Source: Vanilla planifolia (taxonomy: Eukaryota; Streptophyta; Magnoliopsida; Asparagales; Orchidaceae). Taken from it: 64,000 nt of DNA. The position numbers were made by a program, and so were the translations under genes. The notes beneath the pieces are model-generated. The model made no database searches and had not been told where the DNA came from. It worked only from the letters and a program-made list of their open reading frames with translations. The DNA lies in NCBI GenBank assembly GCA_023846275.1, contig JAIUJO010000072.1:1385599-1449598 (forward strand), written 5' to 3'. Positions 54,546 through 64,000 of the stretch are shown here, one piece after another (positions within the stretch are counted from its first letter, which is position 1; the number at the start of each line of letters is the position of its first letter).

Positions 54546-54894
54546 GCAACATAAGGAGGTTAGAGACTGAAGAGTAAGGTAGAGAAATCAATAATTTGTA
54601 AAGATTTTTATTTAGAAAGAGAAAGAGAGAGCATTACAATGGAATAGTTTTAAAATGAGATAGACTAATTGAATGATAAAGAGGATAAGAAGAGAGAGAG
54701 AAGCAATAGAAGTAAAAGAAAAGCTTAAGAAGGAGAAAATGAAAGAAAGAGAGAAAATTTTGGGAAAAAGATTATGGAGGCTACGATAAAGAATGTGATT
54801 AAGAGGCACAAATATTTTGCGAAGAGAAGTTATTGATAAAGAGACATAGGTAGAAAGAGAAAAGAGAATACTATAACAAAGCAATAATGGAAGA

Positions 54895-56765
54895 AAAAGA
54901 AGAATTAATTATTCATCCTATAAGGCAATATTATTTTGAGATGAAAATATAAAAAATAGTATCGTTAATAGTAATTTTTCAAAATTTTTTAAATTTACTA
55001 ATTAATGTTTTAGCAAAATCTTTTAAATAAGAATAACTATTATAGCAACTTTTCTTAATAAATGTAGTAATTATTAATTAACATTATGGTCTTTAGATTA
55101 ATTTTTATTAATTCTAATTATGTTATGATTAATTCTAATAAATATTCTTACTATTTAAAACAATGTTAATTAAATTGCAAATTCTTATTAACTAATAAAG
55201 TAATACTTATTGGCATATCTAATTTTAAATTAAATAAAGTTTGCTTCTTAAATAATTTTTACTTATTCAAATAGCTAATTCTTAATTATTATTGTTCTTA
55301 CCAATAATATTTAATTATTTTGAATAACTAATCAAGAATTAGAGATAATAATAATTATAATGAACCATATTAATCATAACTTATAAAAATAGTTCTAACC
55401 ATTATTTAAGTATAAAAATGTTAATCTCATGTAAATTGTAATGTTAATCTTCTTAAGTAAATAATCAATATTACAAATCTAAATATTTACTATTATTATT
55501 ATTATTATCATTATTATTATTATTTTGCATAAAAATATCTTGAGAAAAAAATTATTATTACTAAGAATAAAATAATAATTACTTGATTCATAAAACTAAT
55601 TAAGTCTTAAAATTATAAAATTATTTTTTATAGTAATAAAAATGAAATAAAAAATAATTTTTTTCATTATTAAATTATAATATAAATAATAAATATTATT
55701 TTTGAAAAGATACACAAAAAATAATTAAAAACTTTTTTTTTCATTTTTTCTTTTTTAGAGAACAAGAGGAGTAAAGTTATATGTTAATATTACCTTACTT
55801 CTAACAATCACATTATAAATCTTTGAAATTAAATAGTAGTTATAATTTATAATTGTTATAATTAATATAATTTTTAAAAATATGGTAAAAAAGTATTAAT
55901 AGTTTTCTCTTCAACTTTTTATTTTTCATAAATTCTTAAAATGAATAATGTGATTTAGAAAGACAAACATGATGGTGTAATTATATAAAGATCACTCTCA
56001 AGAAGAATATTTAAAAATATAGAACACAAAAAGAACCACAAGAAGAAAATAATAAAAATTAAAAAATTAGAATAAAAGAAGAAATACAAAAAAGACAAAA
56101 ATTAAATATGAATTATTTCAAGTGTAAATAAGACAATAAAAGGAGTTAAAACAAACAATTGTTTTGGAAGAATAGCAAAAACAATAAAAGGAAGATGAAT
56201 AATAATATTTAAAATTAATAAGAGTAAGTATAATTTTTTTAAAATTATTAATAAGACTATTGATTATTATCAAATTCTTATTTATAGTATTCATTGTTTT
56301 TTTTTGAAAAATTTGAAAATTTAATATTTATATTTTTGTTTTATATATATAATATCAATAATTTAAAATATTAATTATTAATAATATTGTTAGAATAATT
56401 ATTACAAAATGTTGCTCCATTTATTTTGTGACAATAATTATTTTATAACAATTTTTACATGAAAATTATGCAATAAATATTTATATTCATTCCAATTAAC
56501 ATAAAGTAAAACTATTTTTTAAGATATTTTAATTTTTTATTTTTCATAAATTTATCATACCTAATTTAATGTATAAATAGTATTTATTATAATGGTAAAC
56601 GTAATTTTTAGTTATTCTTCTTATTAATTGCAAGTGAATTTTATAATTAGTAGGAGTTATTAAATATGCTTTAAATTTTAATAGCATAATAATAAATAAT
56701 TATTATACTTTATCTTATAATATTTGCTTTATTTTTCATATGTTTTTGTTCATATCATGCTTTTT
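54895..56765. repeat. AT-rich spacer of satellite copy 3
   Basis: Collinear with the copy 2 spacer from word S onward and again from about 55,990 (shared aaatatgaattatttcaagtg-type segment near 56,105). It is longer by about 500 bp, mainly at 55,500-55,985. Extremely AT-rich and non-coding. Confidence 0.78.
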
Positions 56766-57197
56766 AATTCTATTTCTAAATTTTCTTACAAAATAAGATA
56801 TTGAAGATAAACATACAATGAATAATAGGAAAAGAGATAGATAGAGAAAGAGATAAACAACAAAGGTAAAAGAGGTGAGAAATAAAGTAAAAAATATAAT
56901 ATATTTTGACAAATAGAAATAAACAAGACTAGGGATTAAGGAGAGTGATAATAAGAGAAAGATAGCAAGAGAGAATGCATGATAGAGTAGAAGAGCAAGA
57001 ATGTGCATGGAGAAAAGATAAAAGAGATTCATATATGAAGAGTTGAGAGGAAGAGAGAAAAAATAAATAAAAGAGTAAAAAGAGAGAAATTGAGTGAGGG
57101 AGTGAGGTAGAACAAGAAAGGCATAGTATCTAAGAGTGAGAGTACAAGAAAAGATTTGGAGGGAGCACCAATTTATGGAATAAGGTAGATTGATAAA

Positions 57198-59890
57198 TGA
57201 GTGAATTAGACGGTGGTTGAGATGATATAGATAGAGGTGAGGTCAAAGAGAGTGAACAGTAATCAAGGGAAAGAAAATCAAAGATAAAGAATTAAACAAA
57301 TACATAGAAAAAAGTAAAGAGTTAAATAAATATAGAAGAAGAAGCAAAGTACAGAATATATAATAAGGGGTAGAGAATGAGATTAAATATACATGCAAAT
57401 GTAAAAGATTTGATGAGTAAGGAAGTATAAGTAAAGAAATACAACCAATGTGAAGAATAAGATAAAGATAGAGAAGAGAAAGAAAGAAGTGATAATATAA
57501 AGAAAGTAAAGCCTATGATAAAGAATATAATATAGAGAGACTGTATACATTGAGACAAAAAGAAAAGAAGCAAAGGTGAGGGACAATAAATAAATATTAA
57601 TATAAAGGGTCTTAGAGAGAGAAAGTGAGTGCAAAAGAAGAGATAAAAAAGGGGAAGGAAAAAGATATTTATGAAGCTAGATATAAAAAGAGAGATATAA
57701 AGTGAAACAAAGAAAGAGAGTAAGAGAGACAAGGTACACAAAGAAATAAACAAGAAGTAGAAAAAATTTAGATTAAGAGATAAATGAGGAAAGATAAAGA
57801 GATAAAAATAAAAAAAGAAAGGACAAAATCTTAGAGGAACGATGATACAAAGGGGAAAAAAGGGGAACAAGTAGGAGTGAATAATGTAAGAGAAAGTTTA
57901 AAGAAATTAAATGTTAGGGAAAGTGGATTACTTTGATAATTAAGGATTAATAAAAGTAGAGAGATTTAGAATTAGAAAGTGCCTTAGAGAAGAAGAAACA
58001 TGGCAAAGAAGGAAAGGAGATTAAAAAGAGATAGATCCTTAGAGGGAAAAGAGAAAGAAAAAGAGATATAAACTGTTGATGAAGAAAAAAAGGAGTACAA
58101 GTGAAAGAATAAAAGTGAGATTTATAAAGATAAAGAGAAGAATTACTCAATAAAGAGTGAGGAGTTCAAAGCAAAAAGAGACAATGCAATAGTGAAAGAG
58201 CAAGAGAAAAAAGTGAGGAGCATGAATTTGAGATTAAGAGAGATGAAAGAGGCGATAAAAGAAGTGAGAAGAAAAAACACAAAGAGGCAAAGTTGGAGAT
58301 GAAATACCACATAGATTGAGGAGATAGAAAAAGAGAATAAGGAATCCAAAAAGTAAATGACAAAAATAATAGGAAAGGAGGTGAAAGAATAAAAAAAAAG
58401 AGAGAAGGTGTAGCTAGAAAGAGTAAGTTGTAGGAAAGGGAGAACAAGCAAAGAAAAATGAGGCGAGGAGATGGAGAATAGAGTAATGAGACAGAGAGAG
58501 ATAAATAAAGACATAGAGATAGGTAAAAGAATTGACAGGGGGAAAGACAACTATGATTTATACGTAAGAGAGATGAATGATAGAGTCAAAATAAGAAGAG
58601 CAAGAGAGAGGAAAAGAGAAATTAAGTAGAGTGTTCAAGATGTTAGAGAGATAATAGGACAATGATGGAGACATCTAGAAATGAGGAAAAGAAGTTGTCT
58701 AATAAAGATAGAAAGAATATAGAGTGAGAGGAAAAGATAAAGAAACAAATGAAACAATGGCCCAGGTAACAATAAAAAGTATGGGAAATGAGAAAGTGAG
58801 GAGACAGATGGGTGTGAAAGAGATTAAGAAAATAAGATAAAATCAAGAGATATTAGAAGCGAGAGAAAAAATTGCAAAAAAGAGAAGGTGATATATAAGA
58901 GAGAGTGACTAAGTGAATGATATGTAGATTAAGAGATGGAATGATAATGGGAGGTGAGAGAGAATGATGGGTCACAAAGAGAAACAACACATTGATAGAG
59001 ATTTTTATTTAGAGAGAAAGAGAAAAAAATAAAGAGATAAACAAACATTAGGATTAAGAGAGACAAAAAGTAAGAGAGCAATGCAATGAAATAGTTTTTA
59101 AAAGTGACACTAATTGAATGATAAAAAGGACAAAGAGTGAGAGAGAGAAGCAATAGAAAAAAAGAACAACTTAAGAAGGAAAATATCATGGAATAAAGAG
59201 CAAAACTTTTGGGAAATAGAAGATAGAATCTATGGTAAAAAAATGTGGAGAGGCACAAATATTTTGTAAGAGAAAATGTTATGGATATAGACATAGATAG
59301 ATAAAGTGAGAATAACGTTGGAGGGAGATAGAGGAAGAATAAGAAGAATTAATTATTAATATTATAAGACTATTATTTTGAGAAGAAAATATAAAAAATA
59401 GTATCGTTAATATTATATTATGAAAATTCTTTAGAATTATAAATTAATTTTATAATAAAGAATTGTTTTAATAACAAGTGTTTTATGAACTTTTCTTACC
59501 AAATATAGTAATTATTAATTGCCATTATAATATTTTAAAATAAGTTTTATTAATTCTAACTATGTTTATATTAATTCTAATCAATTATTTTTATTATTTA
59601 ATAATATGTTAACTAAATCACGATTTGTTATTAACTAATAAAGTAATATTTGTTAGCAAAATAAATTTTAAATAATTTTTAGTTGTTTGAATAGCTAATT
59701 CTTTCTTATTACAGTTCATTTCAATAATAATTAATTATTTTTAATGATTGATTAGGAATGAGAGACATCATTTTTTAGTAATAGTATTGACCATAACTGA
59801 TAAACTTTTTTAACCATCATTTAAGTATAAAAAGGTTATTCCCATGTCAATTATAACTCTAATCTTCTTATGTAAATAACTAATATTGTA
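57198..59890 (+). repeat. Satellite copy 4 (starts late, ends inside spacer)
   Basis: Begins with the segment just before word A (atgagtgaatt, about 57,197) joined directly to the post-spacer sequence of copy 3, so word K and its flank are missing. A is at 57,288, gaacgatgatacaaag at about 57,837, gatttttatttagag at about 58,999, tttgggaaatag at about 59,209 and S at 59,386. The AT spacer is cut after about 550 bp, where CA array begins. Confidence 0.8.
59335..59890. repeat. Truncated AT-rich spacer of copy 4
   Basis: Matches the first 0.5 kb of the spacers of copies 2 and 3, up to a segment reading attcccatgtcaattataac (about 59,839; compare about 50,119 and 55,420). Within about 35 bp of that shared segment it changes to CA-array words. 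Confidence 0.82.
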
Positions 59891-62800
59891 AACACAGAAT
59901 ATGCACAAACACATGCACACGCCTACATACATGCACACACACACATAGATGTGTGCACACACACATATGCACACCCACATGAATTCATAGATGCACACAT
60001 ATACACATGTAGAAGCACACAAATTTGCACATATACATGTGCACACACACACACACACATTCATGGATACACATAATCACACACACACATCGACATGCAC
60101 ATGAATGAACACATGCACTCATACATACAGCCACACACACATACTTATGCAAGCACACACACACACACATGCCGTCACACGCATGCACACATGTGCACAC
60201 ATGTGTACACATGCTCACATGTACGTACTTTGCATTCACATATGTACACACATATTAAAGCATGCATACATGCACATGCACGCTTGCACGAACACATATG
60301 CAAAGGCATACGCACCCACATAGACACGTGTATGCATATAAACCTACATGCACATGCATGCACACAAGCATGCATGCATGGAAACAAGCACAAACACATC
60401 CCTTCATACACATGGACAGAAACACACCCATGCACTCACAAACACACAGATGTGCATACTTTCACACACACTCACATACATATACACATGCAAGCATGCA
60501 TGCATGCAAACAAACACACACACTAACATAAGCACCTACACATAGACACACACATACACATGCATGTATAGACATGCACATGCATATGCACACGCACTTA
60601 AGCCCACACACATGCACACACTAAGATCATACACAGGCTTACACACATGACACGCACACAAACACACACACACACATGCCGACATGCATGCAAATAGTCA
60701 CACACCCACACCTACACACATGCCTACGAACATGCATATGTATATGCATGTGCATACATGCACCCATGGATGCATACATGCATGCACATGCACGTGTACA
60801 ATTATGCACATAGATTGAAACACACCAGCATGCACACAAGTGAGCGTACACATATACATATGTAGGTACATGCACTCACACACACATGCACTCTCAAAAG
60901 CATTGCACAAACATGCCTGTGTGCATAATACACACAAACTCATGCATAAACATGCGCACAAAAGCACATGCAAAATTGTACACATACACATGCACACAAA
61001 CACAAACACAAACATGAATGTATGCACATAATCTCACATGCATGCACCCATGTGCACATGCAAGTAAAAACACACATACACGAATGCATCTACACAGACA
61101 CTTATGCACATAAACACATACACGCATGCACACACACTCACACACACACATGCATGCATATACCTACACATGCACATGCATGCATATGAATAAATGCACA
61201 TATGTATTTAGTGCACACATAGATTCACATGTACACACACCCATGCACGCACAAGCACCCACACACACGCAACGATACACATGTGCATGAAACACAGATT
61301 TCATGCACACACACAAAAGTAGATAGTTGCACACACACACACACACACTTTCATAGACATGCACATAAACATGCAAACTTATGTAAATCCACACGCACTG
61401 ACACACACCCAATTGCACCCATATGCATGCAGAAATACATGAACATGCACACACGAACACACATGCACGTAAACACACACTAAGGCATAAGCACACACAC
61501 AAGCATGCACTCATGAATGCACGTTCTTGTATTTACACAGGAGCACTCATGTGCACACACACATGTACACATACATGCACACACAAACACATATGCATAT
61601 ACATACACACATGCACATGCATGTAAACATACACATGCACACATATGCACCATCACCCACCTACAAGAGACATGTAGAAACACCCACACAACACACATAT
61701 ACAAGTACACACCATCGAATGCACACTTTACATGTACAAAAAAATGCACACATACATGCACGCATGAACATGAATGCTTGCACACATGCATACCATGAAC
61801 AGAAGCACACCCACACCCACACCTACACAAATGCACACATGAACACACATGCACACATAGTCTCATACCCACCCATACACATATAGATGCACATGCACAT
61901 ACCCAAGCACAAGCATACATAGCACACATACAGGCATAGGCTCACACATATAGAGGACATGCACATGCACACAAAAAGGCTCTCTAACATGTACACCCAT
62001 GCACCCACACACACAGACAAAGACAAGGATATGCACATGCACGTACACACACAAACACACACACACACACACGAGTAATCATGCACACAAATAGATGCAC
62101 AAAAACATAAGCATGCATAGTTGCACATGTGCATACTCATACACAAGCACAAACACACACAAATACACACATGCACACATACACATACACATACACATAC
62201 ACATATGCATACACAAAAACACATGTACAAAAATAGAAACATGGATCCACAAACACATACACATACAAACATGCATGCACACATATGCCTAAATGCATGA
62301 ATTCATAGGCACTTCACATGTGCATGCATACACACAATTAAAAACATGTGCTCTCACATAGAAACATATGGACACACACACAAAGATGCATGCACAGACA
62401 CTCGCACACGCAAGAACACACATACACATAAACACACGTATAAGCACACACATTCACATAGGTGCACATACACACACATAAACAAACATGCATATACATA
62501 CAAACACATGAACAAACACATGCACAAGCACACACATGTGTAGACATGTACAATTGCAGTTGCACAAACATTCACACATATAGAAATACACACACACATG
62601 TAGACACATGAACTTGCACACAAATGTGCATGCACTCACAGAAGCAGAAGCACATGAACATGCACATGCACACATGCATATTCACATGAATGCATACTCA
62701 CAAATGTGTGCACAAGTACACACACAAATGGACACATGTAGAAGCACTTGCACAGACCCATGCACACACAATTGCATAATTGCATATTGATATGCACACA

Positions 62801-64000
62801 CACACACGAACAAACATAGCACATAAGAATGCAAATAGCCACATATATAGATGTGCATTCATACAGACACATGCACATCTTATGCACACACACATGCACA
62901 CCTAAACCTACATACCAATGCACACAAACACACACATGTGCCTACACAACTATGCAACCAAACACATAAGTGTGCACGTGCACACACAAAAACTTACATA
63001 TGCATGCACACACACACACAAACACTAACATACACAAGCGCTTGAACACACACATGCATGCATGTGAACACACAAATAAACCCCCACACACACACTGACA
63101 AACACACACATATATGCTTGTTGGCAGACACATAATGATACACATACACTTATGCATGTGTAAAGACACACATACACATGTGAACACACATGCACATACA
63201 TGTAAGCCAAATGCACACATATGCATGTACACACCCACACACATATAGTCTCACATAGACACACAAGAACATGCACATACATGAAAACACTAATATACAT
63301 GCACATGAAAAAACATGTAAGCATACATACACAGATCCGTGTACTTACACACACATGCACACAAACACATGTAGACACCCACTTTAATACACACACTCAT
63401 ACATGCCTGCATGCATAGACAAACATAAACACGCATGCACGAATGCAGACACCCACACAACGTCATACCCATGCTTGCATGCATGCATGCAAGCACTTGA
63501 ATGCATGTATACACACACATGCATGTATACACACACATGCATGCATCAACACACACATAAGCACACACACACACATGTGCACACTCATACACATATACAC
63601 ACTCCTACAAAACACACACCCACACACACACATGAACACATGCACACAAAAAAAATAAGTATATACACAAAAGTACACATATGCACAATCATGCACTAGT
63701 GCATACAAATACTTGCACACACACACACACACATAATCAAGCATGCACATACACATACATGTATGCACAAACACACATGCATATGTTGCCACACACAATA
63801 GCACCCACACATATGCATACCTAAACACACATGCATGCACAACACACAAGTCGACACACGTTAGTACATTTACACACACAGACATAATTGTATATACACA
63901 CATGCACATAGACATTTACACATACAGAAACACCCTCACAAATGCATATACGCACACATGTGCACACAAATATGCAGACATCTACATACATGCATGTGCA
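59891..64000 (-). repeat. Degenerate CA-rich array (right block)
   Basis: Same vocabulary and polarity as 32,850-40,924, running off the window end. The copia fragment plus satellite (40,925-59,890) is therefore flanked on both sides by CA array of one polarity. A short repeat near 63,500-63,540 (gcatgtatacacacacat twice) shows local slippage. ORFs here are Thr/His-rich on + or Cys/Val-rich on - and are not called. Confidence 0.92.

Larger units (their letters stand above)
52919..57197 (+). repeat. Satellite copy 3 (internal replacement and 3' deletion)
   Basis: Landmarks K 52,919, A 53,386, gataaggaagaattg at about 54,010, gatttttatttagaaag at about 54,605, the AT spacer with S at 54,944, then the post-spacer segments to about 57,197. 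The gataatgaatctagtg segment present in copies 1 and 2 is missing, and foreign-looking sequence stands at 54,195-54,545. After the spacer the copy stops early: the segments that fill the last roughly 1.5-2 kb of copy 2 are absent. Confidence 0.78.
42964..59890 (+). repeat. Compound GA-rich/AT-rich satellite, four diverged copies
   Basis: The block looks like featureless purine-rich DNA, but landmark words recur in fixed order. Word K (cattgagagata) is at 43,025, 47,181 and 52,919. Word A (agaattagactaatacatag and variants) is at 43,503, 47,649, 53,386 and 57,288. Word S (aaaatataaaaaatagtat) is at 49,701, 54,944 and 59,386. The K-A distance is 478, 468 and 467 bp. A-to-A spacing is 4,146, 5,737 and 3,902 bp. 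The full unit is a GA-rich part of about 4 kb (purines on +) with an AT-rich spacer of 1.3-1.9 kb. Size differences come from large indels named in the copy entries. I recognise no coding potential and no known family. Confidence 0.85.

Noticed and set aside
57322-57870. 182-codon Phe/Leu/Ile-rich minus-strand frame as a membrane protein
   Set aside because: It lies in satellite copy 4 over the word A region. The aligned regions of the other copies do not keep the frame.
1-64000. tRNA, rRNA or other structured RNA genes
   Set aside because: Nothing resembling a tRNA with A and B boxes or conserved rRNA sequence was seen. The only tRNA-related sequence is the retroelement primer site.

Overview
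This window looks like plant nuclear heterochromatin, and I see no intact host gene in it. The plant assignment rests on two decayed Ty1/copia retroelements. One has a Sirevirus-like gag and an initiator-tRNA-Met-type primer site. The other has an integrase/RT/RNase H fragment with the wording usual for plant copia elements. I cannot name the species. A flowering plant is likely, but this is inference.

Layout. (1) 1-16,177 is a degenerate TG-rich array on the + strand, built from short words such as tgtgtgcatg. (2) 16,178-22,263 is a minus-strand LTR retrotransposon with two diverged LTRs of about 1.9 kb. Its 2.3 kb interior holds only a broken gag. (3) 22,264-32,850 is TG-rich array again. 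(4) At about 32,850 the array flips strand and is CA-rich to 40,924. (5) 40,925-42,963 is the 3' part of a second minus-strand copia element: end of integrase, RT, RNase H, polypurine tract and a stub of LTR. (6) 42,964-59,890 is a large compound satellite. Four diverged copies of a roughly 4-5.7 kb unit each combine a GA-rich part (purines on +) with an AT-rich spacer, missing in copy 1. (7) 59,891-64,000 is CA-rich array again.

How the parts relate. TG array lies in the same orientation on both sides of the first element, so that element probably inserted into an existing array. CA array lies on both sides of the copia-fragment/satellite block, so that block also sits inside array DNA. The joins cut through known structures: through an LTR at 40,924, through an integrase coding region at 42,963, and through a satellite spacer at 59,890. 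This points to repeated breakage and rejoining rather than clean transposition.

The many long stop-free frames (up to 345 codons) follow from composition. TG/CA arrays translate to Cys/Val/Met/His-rich or Thr/His-rich peptides, and GA arrays to Ser/Leu/Phe-rich peptides on the minus strand. I treat none of them as genes. The least familiar object here is the compound GA/AT satellite, followed by the roughly 39 kb of alternating purine-pyrimidine array with its strand switch.
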